Below are positions 44,972 through 52,731 of a DNA stretch of 64,000 nucleotides, piece by piece (position 1 is the first letter of the stretch; each line of letters opens with the position of its first letter). The translations under genes were made by a program, and so were the position numbers. A model generated the notes under the pieces. It had not been told where the DNA came from. It did no database searches and worked only from the letters and a program-made list of their open reading frames with translations. The stretch covers positions 1 to 64,000 of the forward strand of contig NZ_NRQT01000015.1 of the NCBI RefSeq assembly GCF_004119455.1, in the 5' to 3' direction. This DNA comes from Chryseobacterium sp. CH25 (GTDB taxonomy: Bacteria; Bacteroidota; Bacteroidia; Flavobacteriales; Weeksellaceae).

Positions 44972-45829
44972 TCATCCTATTTTCAGCCATTTTTTCTTCA
45001 ACATCTTCCAACGTTGGTCATTGACCGCTTTTTGCTCTTCTTTTGTAATTTTAAGTTCCAATTTTTTGGATTTGCAATCTTCAAAAGACTTAACAATATC
45101 AAAGAAAAATGATGGTGATTTGCTTTTCATAGCTTCCTTTGATGCTGCAATATAAGCCAGAAACCTGTTTAATCCTAAAAAATAGAAATAACGTCCGTAG
45201 TAATCTGCCGGCCTTATGGTATAATCAGCTCCTTTTACTTTAATAAGCTTTACATGAAGTTCCGGTAAGACCACTTCTTTCCAGCCCAAATGCTCCAATA
45301 AAATAGAATCTATGTTGTCCCATCCTAATGTTTCTCTTAGCCCTCCCATCTGAACAAAACATTCTTTCCGATAGGCCTTCATAGGTCCTCTTACATGATG
45401 TTTATTGGAATTACCTTCATATACCCAGCTCCCTTCTTTTTCAATATACAGTAAACCACCTACCAATCCATATTCAGGATAATTGATAAAAGCTTCTTCT
45501 ACAGTTTTCAAATAGTTTTCAGGAAGAATAATATCGGCATCAAATTTACAAATGATATCAAATTCGTCTACAGATTGTGTCTGTAAGCCATTTTTAAAGG
45601 CATGAACAACTTTTGAACCAGGTTGATGTTCTGATTTCTGAAGATTAATGGTTTTAAAACGGGAATCGGCCTCTGTGTATTTCCTGATAACTTCAGGGGT
45701 ACTGTCTGTAGAGCCGTCATTAACGACTACGACTTTAAAATCCTTACTACTTTGTTGCTGTAGAGAATCCAGAGTGAAAGAGAGGTTCTGCTCTTCGTTG
45801 TGGGCAGGAATAATAATTAAAAACCTCAC
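44972..45829 (-). CDS. Family 2 glycosyltransferase
   Basis: A 285-residue GT-A enzyme. The N-terminal FLIIIPAHNEEQNLSFTLDSL, VVVNDGSTDSTPEVI and the metal-binding CKFDADIILP (DxD) are standard. MKAYRKECFVQMGG and LGWDNIDSILLEHLGW form the acceptor side. The start chosen is a GTG at 45829 directly before the first strand; the longer frame with an ATG at 45889 reads through an inverted repeat. It is soluble, with no membrane helix. It lies upstream of the GT-B-like gene, in the same orientation. Confidence 0.9.
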   Translation of the reverse strand: MRFLIIIPAHNEEQNLSFTLDSLQQQSSKDFKVVVVNDGSTDSTPEVIRKYTEADSRFKTINLQKSEHQPGSKVVHAFKNGLQTQSVDEFDIICKFDADIILPENYLKTVEEAFINYPEYGLVGGLLYIEKEGSWVYEGNSNKHHVRGPMKAYRKECFVQMGGLRETLGWDNIDSILLEHLGWKEVVLPELHVKLIKVKGADYTIRPADYYGRYFYFLGLNRFLAYIAASKEAMKSKSPSFFFDIVKSFEDCKSKKLELKITKEEQKAVNDQRWKMLKKKWLKIG

Positions 45830-45856
45830 GGAGTATTTTATAAATGATGTAATGAT

Positions 45857-45891
45857 AAGTGATAAATGATGAAAAACACCATTTATCACTT
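45857..45891. repeat. GTGATAAATG inverted repeat
   Basis: AAGTGATAAATG (45857-45868) is perfectly mirrored by CATTTATCACTT (45880-45891) around an 11-base loop. It follows the aspA stop but is not followed by a T-run. Related words occur in the gaps near 12150 and 14545. Confidence 0.7.
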
Positions 45892-45902
45892 ATTGTTTTA
45901 TT

Positions 45903-47303
45903 TTATTTATTGTGTGGTTTCAACATGTTTTTCGGATCAAGGATTTCATCCAATTTTTCCTGGGAAAGAATTCCTTTTTCTAAAACAAGGTTGTAAACAC
46001 TTTTCCCTGTTTCCAGAGCTTCTTTTGCAATCTGTGTAGATTGTTTGTAGCCGATATAAGGGTTCAGTGCCGTTACAATTCCGATGCTGTGTTTTACCAT
46101 ATTCAGACAAACTTCTTTGTTGGCAGTAATTCCTACTACACATTTATCACGAAGCGTATCTAATGCATTACAAAGGAAATTAATATTTTCCATGATTGCA
46201 TGAGAAAGTACCGGCTCCATTACGTTAAGCTGTAACTGTCCTGCTTCTGCTGCAAAGGTTACCGTTAAGTCGTTTCCAAATACTTTAAAACAAACCTGGT
46301 TTACCACTTCCGGAATAACAGGATTTACTTTACCCGGCATAATGGATGATCCCGGCTGCATTGGCGGAAGATTGATTTCAAAAAGTCCAGCTCTTGGCCC
46401 TGATGAAAGTAATCTTAAATCGTTACAGATTTTCGATAGTTTTACAGCAAGACGCTTTGTAGCTGAAGAATAGATCACATAAGATCCTGTATCCGGTGTA
46501 GCTTCTACCAAATCTGGTGCTGAAACAATCGGGAATCCTGTAATCTGAGCTAAATTTTTAGCACAAAGGGTTGCATATCCAACCGGAGCATTTAATCCTG
46601 TTCCGATGGCTGTTGCTCCCATATTTACTTCTACAAAAAGGCTTGCATTATTGTTCAGCTTAGAGATATCTTCTTCTAATGTAGCAGCGTATGCTTCAAA
46701 TTCCTGGCCTAATGTCATTGGAACAGCATCCTGAAGCTGAGTACGTCCCATTTTGATAACATCATGAAACTCCTGTCCTTTGGCACGGAAAGCTGCTATG
46801 ATTTTTTCCAGTCTTTCTACCAATCCGATATTCATCTGTAACAGCCCCATTTTGATAGCTGTAGGATAAGCATCGTTGGTTGATTGTGAAAGATTGATAT
46901 GGTCGTTAGGTGAACAGAATTCGTATTCTCCTTTATTTTTTCCTAATTTCTCCAAGACTACATTCGCAATCACTTCATTCGCATTCATATTGATTGAAGT
47001 TCCTGCTCCTCCCTGAATCATATCTACAGGAAACTGCTCATGATATTTCCCAGCTACAATCTCATCACACGCTTCTGCTATTTTGAAATATAAGCTTTCA
47101 TCAAGAAGTCCTAATTCATAATTGGTTTTTGCCGCAGCTTTTTTTACGAAAGCCAGTCCTTTGATAAAATCCGGATATGAAGACAAAAGCTGCCCTGAGA
47201 TTTTGAAGTTGTTGATTGCTCTTTGCGTCTGCACTCCATAATAAGCGTCTAAAGGCACGTTCAGTTCGCCTAATAGATCACTTTCTTTTCTGAAATTTTC
47301 CAT
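45903..47303 (-). CDS. aspA: Aspartate ammonia-lyase
   Basis: A 466-residue member of the aspartase/fumarase superfamily. The signature GSSIMPGKVNP is near 316-326, the Thr/Ser block SPNDHINLSQSTNDAYPTA near 139, and GGAGTSINMNANEVIAN near 100. The NDHxNxSQSTND form fits aspartase better than class II fumarase. It deaminates aspartate to fumarate in the cytosol. It is a single gene. Confidence 0.93.
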   Translation of the reverse strand: MENFRKESDLLGELNVPLDAYYGVQTQRAINNFKISGQLLSSYPDFIKGLAFVKKAAAKTNYELGLLDESLYFKIAEACDEIVAGKYHEQFPVDMIQGGAGTSINMNANEVIANVVLEKLGKNKGEYEFCSPNDHINLSQSTNDAYPTAIKMGLLQMNIGLVERLEKIIAAFRAKGQEFHDVIKMGRTQLQDAVPMTLGQEFEAYAATLEEDISKLNNNASLFVEVNMGATAIGTGLNAPVGYATLCAKNLAQITGFPIVSAPDLVEATPDTGSYVIYSSATKRLAVKLSKICNDLRLLSSGPRAGLFEINLPPMQPGSSIMPGKVNPVIPEVVNQVCFKVFGNDLTVTFAAEAGQLQLNVMEPVLSHAIMENINFLCNALDTLRDKCVVGITANKEVCLNMVKHSIGIVTALNPYIGYKQSTQIAKEALETGKSVYNLVLEKGILSQEKLDEILDPKNMLKPHNK

Positions 47304-47339
47304 TACAGATATTTTACTGTTTTTGATGGTTTAAAGATA

Positions 47340-47367
47340 GCAAAAACGCATCGATCCGATGCGTTTT
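47340..47367 (-). terminator. Terminator of the amidase gene
   Basis: AAAACGCATCG (47343-47353) pairs perfectly with CGATGCGTTTT (47357-47367). It lies 11 bases after the stop at 47378. Confidence 0.85.
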
Positions 47368-47377
47368 AATTTGAGAA

Positions 47378-48403
47378 TTATTTTACTGAATATTTCACAT
47401 TCAAAGCTTGTAATATCGCCCATGATTCTGCATCCATAATTCCGTCGTAATTTTCTGGACGGAAATGATACTGAAATGCTTCAATTGTTTTCTTAGTAGC
47501 ATCGTCCCATTTTCCGCTAAGCTCTATTCCGTAACCAAATTTCTGCAATGCAGTCTGAATAGAGAAAATAAAGACTGTATCACTATATTTCGCAGGAAGT
47601 TCAGTTTGGGCAAGATCAAAATAGTTTTGTTTTGTTGCCTCATCATACCACATTCCTATCTGGTATTCATCATACAGTTTTTTCCATGGGAACATTGGCC
47701 CCGGATCCTGTTTTCTTGTAGGGGCAATATCTGCATGACCAATAACATTGGTTGCCGGAATCTGATATCTTGTAACAATATCTTTTGCCAACGCTGCCAC
47801 TTTTCTTATCTGAGCATCACTGAAAGGGACAAATACTCTTTTGCCTGCAGCATCAGTTGTAAAACCTGGGTTTACAATTTCAATTCCTATAGAGGTATCG
47901 TTAAGATTCTTATCTGCTCTCCATGAACTTACCCCAGCATGATATGCTCTCTTATTTTCATCCACCAACTGATAGATTTCATTATCTCCAGTATTATTTA
48001 CCAGATAATGAGCACTTACACCAGGCTGGGTAAGAACAGTAATAGACTTATCATCAGGAAGCACTGTATAATGCATGATCAGATAACGTTGTCTGAAATT
48101 CTGCGCCATAGCTGGGAAGTACGTTTTTACTACTTTATATCCTGCTGGTTTTGCAGATACAATAGAACCATAACTTGCCGTATTATCATTTTTTGTTGGG
48201 TCTGCTATATTAGTAGTAAAAAAGTCTACTCCATGATCACTTATTACTTTTGGTTTTGGAGCATCCGGAGTTTGAGTCTTTACTACTTGTTTCGGCTGTG
48301 CCACGGGGGTTTTCGGTTGGTACGTATTTTTTTTCACATTTTTTTGAGAAGTACATGAAAAAACTAAAGTGCTTAATCCGATGATATATAATGTTTTACG
48401 CAT
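47378..48403 (-). CDS. N-acetylmuramoyl-L-alanine amidase lipoprotein (AmiD-like)
   Basis: A 341-residue lipoprotein. Lipobox VFSC is near residue 17, then a Lys/Pro-rich linker, then an Amidase_2 domain with zinc-ligand histidines in LIMHYTVLP and IGHADIAP and the catalytic block AYHAGVSSW. A C-terminal peptidoglycan-binding domain (LQKFGYGIELSGKWDDATKKTIEAFQ) follows. It probably trims or recycles peptidoglycan at the outer membrane. A -7 box TATTTTTG lies at 48433-48440. Confidence 0.93.
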   Translation of the reverse strand: MRKTLYIIGLSTLVFSCTSQKNVKKNTYQPKTPVAQPKQVVKTQTPDAPKPKVISDHGVDFFTTNIADPTKNDNTASYGSIVSAKPAGYKVVKTYFPAMAQNFRQRYLIMHYTVLPDDKSITVLTQPGVSAHYLVNNTGDNEIYQLVDENKRAYHAGVSSWRADKNLNDTSIGIEIVNPGFTTDAAGKRVFVPFSDAQIRKVAALAKDIVTRYQIPATNVIGHADIAPTRKQDPGPMFPWKKLYDEYQIGMWYDEATKQNYFDLAQTELPAKYSDTVFIFSIQTALQKFGYGIELSGKWDDATKKTIEAFQYHFRPENYDGIMDAESWAILQALNVKYSVK

Positions 48404-48462
48404 CAGTTTGGTTTTTTATCAAATTATTACCTCAAAAATACACAAAAATTTCTTGAATTTTA

Positions 48463-48494
48463 TTTGGTAAATAAAGAAATCTGTTCTATATTTG
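48463..48494 (+). promoter_or_regulatory. Promoter of the Ser-Pro-Arg tRNA cluster
   Basis: TTTG (48463-48466), a 20-base spacer and TATATTTG (48487-48494) form an exact Bacteroidota consensus promoter, 45 bases before the tRNA-Ser 5' end. Confidence 0.8.
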
Positions 48495-48539
48495 CACTCG
48501 CAATAACGGAACAACGATCATTAAAAAATAAACAAAAAA

Positions 48540-48624
48540 GGAGGGTTGCCGGAGTGGTTAACGGAGCAGTTTGCTAAACTGTCGACGCGAAAGTGTCGCA
48601 AGGGTTCGAATCCCTTACCCTCCG
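48540..48624 (+). tRNA. tRNA-Ser (GCT)
   Basis: An 85-nt class II tRNA. Acceptor GGAGGGT pairs with ACCCTCC, the discriminator is G, and the anticodon loop TTGCTAA contains GCT. The long variable arm is GACGCGAAAGTGTC, and the T-arm contains GGTTCGAATCC. Confidence 0.95.
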
Positions 48625-48638
48625 CTCTCTTATATATT

Positions 48639-48713
48639 CGGGGCGTAGCGTAGTCCGGTCATCGCGCCTGGTTTGGGACCAGGAGGTCGCAGGTTCGAAT
48701 CCTGCCGCCCCGA
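48639..48713 (+). tRNA. tRNA-Pro (TGG)
   Basis: A 75-nt tRNA. Acceptor CGGGGCG pairs with CGCCCCG, the discriminator is A, and the anticodon loop TTTGGGA contains TGG. Identical copies are at 52732 and 53006. Confidence 0.96.
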
Positions 48714-48755
48714 CTTTTTTAATGCGCTTATTACTAAGCGAGAATCAACTTCTAA

Positions 48756-48829
48756 GGGTGCGTAGCTCAGCTGGATAGAGCATCTGCCTTCTAAGCAGAC
48801 GGTCAAAGGTTCGAATCCTTTCGCGCTCA
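48756..48829 (+). tRNA. tRNA-Arg (TCT)
   Basis: A 74-nt tRNA. Acceptor GGGTGCG pairs with CGCGCTC using two G-U pairs, the discriminator is A, and the anticodon arm TCTGC-CTTCTAA-GCAGA contains TCT. Identical copies are at 52838 and 53113. Its 3' part is the source of the repeated fragments downstream. Confidence 0.96.
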
Positions 48830-48833
48830 CAAA

Positions 48834-48864
48834 AACCTCATCATTTTTATGGTGAGGTTTTTTG
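48834..48864 (+). terminator. Terminator after tRNA-Arg
   Basis: AACCTCATCAT (48834-48844) pairs with ATGGTGAGGTT (48849-48859), followed by T. Copies of this hairpin end each downstream unit. Confidence 0.88.
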
Positions 48865-48879
48865 TTTTATATTAGTTCC

Positions 48880-49152
48880 ATGTGTTACGTCTATATTCTC
48901 TACTCTGGGTCTCTTAACAAATATTATATCGGACATTCCTGTGAGAGCCTACAGGAAAGATTAAAAAAGCACCTTTCAAACCACAAAGGGTTTACAGCAA
49001 AAGCTAAAGATTGGATTATTATCTATTCTGAATGTTTCGATTTAAAATCCGAAGCTTATAAAAGAGAACGTGAAATAAAGAGCTGGAAAAGCAAATCCAG
49101 TATTCAAAAACTCATTGGCAATATCAACCAGATAGAGCATCCCGATTTATAA
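48880..49152 (+). CDS. GIY-YIG nuclease, copy 1 (tRNA-associated)
   Basis: A 90-residue single-domain GIY-YIG protein. The motif pair VYILYS (4-9) and KYYIGHS, the catalytic-type arginine in QERLKKHLSNHKG and the glutamate in KREREIKSWKSK match the UPF0213/YhbQ-like group. The start at 48880 (MCYVYILYS) is chosen over a TTG six codons upstream. The last codons (QIEHPDL) and the stop are written in a fragment of tRNA-Arg. It sits between the tRNA-Arg terminator and a copy of the tRNA-Arg 3' part. The second copy lies exactly 360 bp further on. Confidence 0.88.
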   Translation: MCYVYILYSGSLNKYYIGHSCESLQERLKKHLSNHKGFTAKAKDWIIIYSECFDLKSEAYKREREIKSWKSKSSIQKLIGNINQIEHPDL

Positions 49153-49188
49153 TCGGGACGGTCAAAGGTTCGAATCCTTTCGCGCTCA
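49131..49188 (+). pseudogene. tRNA-Arg 3' fragment 1 with altered anticodon stem
   Basis: The fragment starts within the D-arm (GATAGAGCAT) and runs to the discriminator; the 5' acceptor strand is missing. The anticodon arm is replaced by a perfect hairpin, TCCCGATT-TAT-AATCGGGA, while variable loop, T-arm and 3' acceptor strand are identical to tRNA-Arg. The stop codon of the nuclease gene lies in the hairpin loop. A copy of the tRNA terminator follows at about 49193-49220. It cannot fold as a complete tRNA. Confidence 0.85.
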
Positions 49189-49239
49189 CAAAAACCTCAT
49201 CATTTTTTATGATGAGGTTTTTTGCTTTATATTAGTTCC

Positions 49240-49512
49240 ATGTATCACGTCTATATTCTCTACTCTGAGTCTCTTAACAAATATTATATCGGACATTCCT
49301 GTGAGAGCCTACAGGAAAGATTAAGAAAGCACCTTTCAAATCACAAAGGGTTTACAGCAAAAGCTAAAGATTGGATTATTATCTATTCTGAATGTTTCGA
49401 TTCAAAACCCGAAGCTTATAAAAGAGAACGTGAAATAAAGAGCTGGAAAAGCAAATCCAGTATTCAAAAACTTATTGGCAATATCAACCAGATAGAGCAT
49501 CCCGATTTATAA
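49240..49512 (+). CDS. GIY-YIG nuclease, copy 2 (tRNA-associated)
   Basis: A 90-residue near-identical copy of the gene at 48880. Only about six residues differ (for example CYVYILYSG against YHVYILYSE, LKKH against LRKH, and FDLKSEA against FDSKPEA), while motifs and the tRNA-encoded tail are the same. The duplicated unit includes gene, tRNA fragment and terminator. The presence of both intact copies suggests recent tandem duplication. Confidence 0.88.
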   Translation: MYHVYILYSESLNKYYIGHSCESLQERLRKHLSNHKGFTAKAKDWIIIYSECFDSKPEAYKREREIKSWKSKSSIQKLIGNINQIEHPDL

Positions 49513-49548
49513 TCGGGACGGTCAAAGGTTCGAATCCTTTCGCGCTCA
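49491..49548 (+). pseudogene. tRNA-Arg 3' fragment 2
   Basis: Identical in layout to the fragment at 49131, 360 bp downstream: truncated D-arm, TCCCGATT-TAT-AATCGGGA hairpin, intact T-arm and 3' acceptor strand, then a terminator. Confidence 0.85.
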
Positions 49549-49614
49549 CAAAAACCTCATCATTTTTATGGTGAGGTTTTTTGTTTTATATATCATATTA
49601 ATTTAAAAAGAGTA

Positions 49615-49631
49615 CATCTGCCTTCTAAGCA
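49615..49631 (+). pseudogene. tRNA-Arg anticodon-arm remnant
   Basis: Seventeen bases (CATCTGCCTTCTAAGCA) are identical to the anticodon arm of tRNA-Arg, flanked by unrelated A/T-rich sequence. Unlike the two fragments upstream it keeps the original TCT anticodon loop. It looks like a decayed further copy of the array. Confidence 0.6.
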
Positions 49632-49754
49632 CATAATCTATTTCATTCTCATAAAAGCTCTGTTCCAAACCTCATAATAGTCTTTACTTTCTAAATTTCC
49701 CAATCTTAATTTACATTGAATAAAAAAATCACACTTAAAGGACAAAATATTTTC

Positions 49755-49762
49755 TATATTTG
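49755..49762 (+). promoter_or_regulatory. -7 box of the defensin-like peptide gene
   Basis: TATATTTG is a full TAnnTTTG match, 27 bases before the start codon. Confidence 0.6.
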
Positions 49763-49789
49763 AGCGACTAATAAAAAAAAACAATTACC

Positions 49790-49984
49790 ATGAAAACATT
49801 CAAAAAACAACACAGTACCCTAAAGAGAGATGAATTAAAAACTATTTTAGGAGGAATCATACCCAACCAATGCCTTCCACGACTTTGCAGAGAAATATGC
49901 AAAGAACAAGGTTTTGAACAGGGAGGTTGTGATGCTAACGGACTATGTTTATGCGGTCCTTTCCCAAATCCAAATGACTTGTAA
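49790..49984 (+). CDS. Double-glycine leader peptide with CS-alpha/beta defensin-type cysteine spacing
   Basis: A 64-residue precursor. The leader (1-22) ends LKRDELKTILGG. The 42-residue core has cysteines at 28, 33, 37, 47, 53 and 55: C-x4-C-x3-C-x9-C-x5-C-x1-C. CxxxC, GxC (GGC at 45-47) and CxC are the three hallmarks of the cysteine-stabilised alpha/beta fold, and x3/x9/x5/x1 is the spacing of insect defensins. Export and cleavage by a C39 peptidase transporter are inferred; none is in the window. It has its own promoter box and terminator. The reverse-strand ORF is a shadow. Confidence 0.8.
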   Translation: MKTFKKQHSTLKRDELKTILGGIIPNQCLPRLCREICKEQGFEQGGCDANGLCLCGPFPNPNDL

Positions 49985-50012
49985 AATATAAATCTCAATA
50001 TTTATAAACAAC

Positions 50013-50044
50013 AAAAGCCTTATCATTTGAACGGTAAGGCTTTT
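50013..50044 (+). terminator. Terminator of the defensin-like peptide gene
   Basis: AAAAGCCTTA (50013-50022) pairs perfectly with TAAGGCTTTT (50035-50044). It is 28 bases after the stop and could also serve the convergent gene. Confidence 0.85.
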
Positions 50045-50096
50045 ATCTATAATACTGCTTTGTTATTATATTCTATTTATTATCTATGATGTCTCG

Positions 50097-51392
50097 CTAC
50101 TTTTTAATCAACACATAAATTCCGTTCGTTTCGTTTTTCTTTATTCCATATCCATCAGTCAGTTCAAGAATCCAACCGTCTCCTTCTATTTTTTCACCAT
50201 CTATACTAACGGGATTAGATATTGAAATCTTATCCCAGTTTGGACTCATTAACGCGCCCTTTTCTACGGTTAAAATCCCCCATTTATCTGTAACTCTGAT
50301 GTTAGGATAAACCGTTCCTTTATCTTCAATTGGAATTATATTTCTTGGATCAAAAGAGACATTCATCTTTTCAAATTTTATTTCAAAATGAGGCTGATCA
50401 ATAAATTTGGACTTATATTCAGCGATAAGATTTTTTATCCTTTCTTCTCTTTTTGTTTCTTCCTCAATTATTACTGAGCCATTATAATCATTTACTAATT
50501 TCTCTACAGCATCTTTAAAATCATTAGCAATTTCAATATTGAACGCTTTGATAAAATAATTGGTAAGATTTGTTTTTCCTGTAATTTTCTTATTCCAGCT
50601 TTTATCTTTTTTATACAGCAGATATCCGTACACAGGGACAGTGTGGTAAGCAAATGAACGAACAAATGTAGGATTATCTATAAACCCATCAATTCCATTG
50701 CTTAAAGATGATATTGTCTGTTCTTTACTTCTACCACTCACGATGACTCCTGTAAATTCTGCTATTCCTTCATTGAGCTCCAAGAAATTTTCACTTACAT
50801 CAGAACCATTGTAAAGATTATGTCTGTATTTCCTAAAAGCAAGTGCATTGGTAAGATGTTTCTTCAATTCTTTTTCTGAAACCGCCGTTAAAGCTCTTTT
50901 TAAAGCTTCAAGTTCCAAACGAAGATAAACTCTCCCCTCTTTCTGATCCAGATGGTTGTTTTCAATGTTATTTAATTCAAAGCCTAATGAAGGTTGTATG
51001 CGGTGAAAAGACTCATGAGCCAGCAAGCCTATTCTGTCATATTTATTTTTAGGGAGCGGAAGCATCATCATCGCCCATCTTTTTCCGTTCCAGTTTATAG
51101 CGGTATTGGCAATATTAATTTTATCAGGTAAAACACCTGTATAAATATTTCCATCTGCTTTTAAAATTCCACTTTCATCCGGCTCATTTGCAAAAACTGC
51201 TTTTGTCTTTGAGTCAATTAAAAGGATAGGCCCATAGAGATCTTTATTCCAAAGATCAATCTTCTTTTTAGCTTCAATTTTAAACTCGTTATAAAACATT
51301 GAAATACTATCTACGGAAACCGTACTCTTTTGCCCCAATAGATATTGTCCAAACAGAGAAAACAGTATTATGAAAATAAAAGTCCGCCTCAT
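50097..51392 (-). CDS. Secreted HExxH protein, putative zinc metallopeptidase
   Basis: A 431-residue protein with a signal peptide (FSLFGQYLLGQ). A HExxH motif, HESFH (126-130), is followed about 78 residues later by NEGIAEFTG, whose E208 or E212 could be the third zinc ligand as in gluzincins. The C-terminal third (about 330-431) is beta-rich and may be a separate domain. I do not recognise a named family. A minus-strand TATATTTG box lies at 51457-51464. It is convergent with the peptide gene; a role in processing that peptide is not supported. Confidence 0.7.
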   Translation of the reverse strand: MRRTFIFIILFSLFGQYLLGQKSTVSVDSISMFYNEFKIEAKKKIDLWNKDLYGPILLIDSKTKAVFANEPDESGILKADGNIYTGVLPDKINIANTAINWNGKRWAMMMLPLPKNKYDRIGLLAHESFHRIQPSLGFELNNIENNHLDQKEGRVYLRLELEALKRALTAVSEKELKKHLTNALAFRKYRHNLYNGSDVSENFLELNEGIAEFTGVIVSGRSKEQTISSLSNGIDGFIDNPTFVRSFAYHTVPVYGYLLYKKDKSWNKKITGKTNLTNYFIKAFNIEIANDFKDAVEKLVNDYNGSVIIEEETKREERIKNLIAEYKSKFIDQPHFEIKFEKMNVSFDPRNIIPIEDKGTVYPNIRVTDKWGILTVEKGALMSPNWDKISISNPVSIDGEKIEGDGWILELTDGYGIKKNETNGIYVLIKK

Positions 51393-51507
51393 GGTTAAGT
51401 TTTTTTTATTTACACAGAACTACTCTTTAAAGAATTTTTTATAAGTATCTGTATCACAAATATAATAAATTACAATTCTTGTTTTGCTCCGGCTATTTTA
51501 TGAATAA

Positions 51508-51534
51508 AAAAACCTTAGAAATCATCCTAAGGTT
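51508..51534 (-). terminator. Terminator of the thermonuclease gene
   Basis: AACCTTAG (51511-51518) pairs with CTAAGGTT (51527-51534), followed on the minus strand by T. It lies 12 bases after the stop. Confidence 0.85.
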
Positions 51535-51545
51535 CTTTATTATTT

Positions 51546-52070
51546 TTAAATATCTTTTTTTGTTTTCACTTGAATTGCAGATGCCTGGTTCTTCTTATTT
51601 TTTGACTGTTCCCGTTTCATCTTTCTGTAGTCCCAAGGAGCAACAGCATGAACATCCTGCCAAAGACCAATCTTATTCTGTTGGGCTTTTTCCTGCAGTT
51701 TTCCTAAAGAATCATCTTTGGAATAAGAAAAATACCACCACCCCATTCCGGCTTTGATAACCTCTTTGGAAAGGTATTTATCATTATCATAATATATTTT
51801 GGCAATGGAACGTCCGTAACGGTCCGTACTGCTCTCTTTGAACTTAACCGTTTTTCCAAATACCTGTGCAGAGGTGAACTGTTTTGCATTTTTCCCAAAA
51901 GCCTGCCCACTTTCCGGACAATCTACTTCTGCTAATCTGAGTTTCTTTTGTGTGTTACCTTTTAAAAGTACAGTGATAGTATCTCCATCCGATACTTTGA
52001 TTACTTTTCCGCTCGTTTGTGAGAATAAAATTGCAGGGAAAAGCAAGCTCATCAACATTAATCGTTTCAT
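51546..52070 (-). CDS. Secreted thermonuclease-family protein (SNase)
   Basis: A 174-residue protein with signal peptide (LLFPAILFSQ). The SNase domain spans about 20-145 with VSDGDTITV, the catalytic-type LRLAEVDCPESGQ and DRYGRSIAKIYYD, and KIGLWQD at its end. The tail is Lys/Gln-rich. It probably degrades extracellular DNA or RNA. A TATATTTG box on the minus strand (52075-52082) ends only four bases before the ATG, so the mRNA may be leaderless or start at a later codon. Confidence 0.92.
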   Translation of the reverse strand: MKRLMLMSLLFPAILFSQTSGKVIKVSDGDTITVLLKGNTQKKLRLAEVDCPESGQAFGKNAKQFTSAQVFGKTVKFKESSTDRYGRSIAKIYYDNDKYLSKEVIKAGMGWWYFSYSKDDSLGKLQEKAQQNKIGLWQDVHAVAPWDYRKMKREQSKNKKNQASAIQVKTKKDI

Positions 52071-52193
52071 GTGGCAAATATAGGGATTAAAGGAAATGAA
52101 AAAAGGAATCCGAAGGAAGGAAATTAATTTTAACTGATAATTGCTTAAAGTCGGGAAATTTTGAACAACAAAGGGACCAGGCAGTAAGAAAAT

Positions 52194-52493
52194 CTAAATA
52201 TAAGACAAATTCATCTTTATTCTTAATATCTCATCTCTCAACTCTTTTTTATAAACATCTATATCAATTTCATTAATGGATGGAAAATAATGTGATTTAG
52301 CATCAAAATAATAAGCCACTTTTTCTAAAAATGCATCTTCGTTTTCTTCTAAATACTGGGTAACCTCATCTAAGAATATTGAATCAATATATTCTTCCGG
52401 TCCTTTCACATAAAACCCATCATTTACCTCATCATTTTGAAATGCTTTTTCTAAAGCAGGAAGGTATATTTTATAAAAATCCTGAGGCTTCAT
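52194..52493 (-). CDS. Small acidic protein of unknown function
   Basis: A 99-residue, highly acidic, helical protein without signal peptide or membrane segment. It begins MKPQDFYKIYLPALEKAFQ and contains YIDSIFLDEVTQYLEENED. No family is recognised. It is monocistronic. The acidity would fit an immunity protein or inhibitor, but nothing else supports that. Confidence 0.6.
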   Translation of the reverse strand: MKPQDFYKIYLPALEKAFQNDEVNDGFYVKGPEEYIDSIFLDEVTQYLEENEDAFLEKVAYYFDAKSHYFPSINEIDIDVYKKELRDEILRIKMNLSYI

Positions 52494-52679
52494 ATTTTTT
52501 ATTTTTTTAAATCTAGAAAAGCAAAATTTATCACCAAGCTATAAAACTGTAAAAAAACTTAAAATTTCTCCTAAAGCCTAAATCCATGGTTATTAATCAA
52601 GTAAAGTTAACAAAAAAGTTTTACTGAAATTTAATTAAAAATTATCCTGAAATTTATTTTTTTATTTCAAAAAGTATTG

Positions 52680-52687
52680 TACCTTTG
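52680..52687 (+). promoter_or_regulatory. -7 box of the second tRNA cluster
   Basis: TACCTTTG is a TAnnTTTG match, 44 bases before the tRNA-Pro start; this mirrors the first cluster, where the distance is 45. Confidence 0.65.
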
Positions 52688-52731
52688 CAACCGCAAAAAC
52701 GAAGTAAAATTCGTTAATGATGACCTTTAAT

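Noticed and set aside
45857..45891. Rho-independent terminator of aspA
   Set aside because: The stem is pure A/T-rich with few G-C pairs and no T-run follows; it is better kept as a repeat.
48593..48830. ORFs over the tRNA genes, for example antisense frames reading SAKGFEPLTVCLEG
   Set aside because: They are translations of tRNA sequence; the same frames recur at every Pro-Arg pair and have no independent support.
49768..49998. 76-codon minus-strand ORF over the defensin-like gene
   Set aside because: The plus-strand frame has a leader, Cys pattern, promoter box and terminator; the minus frame has none of these.
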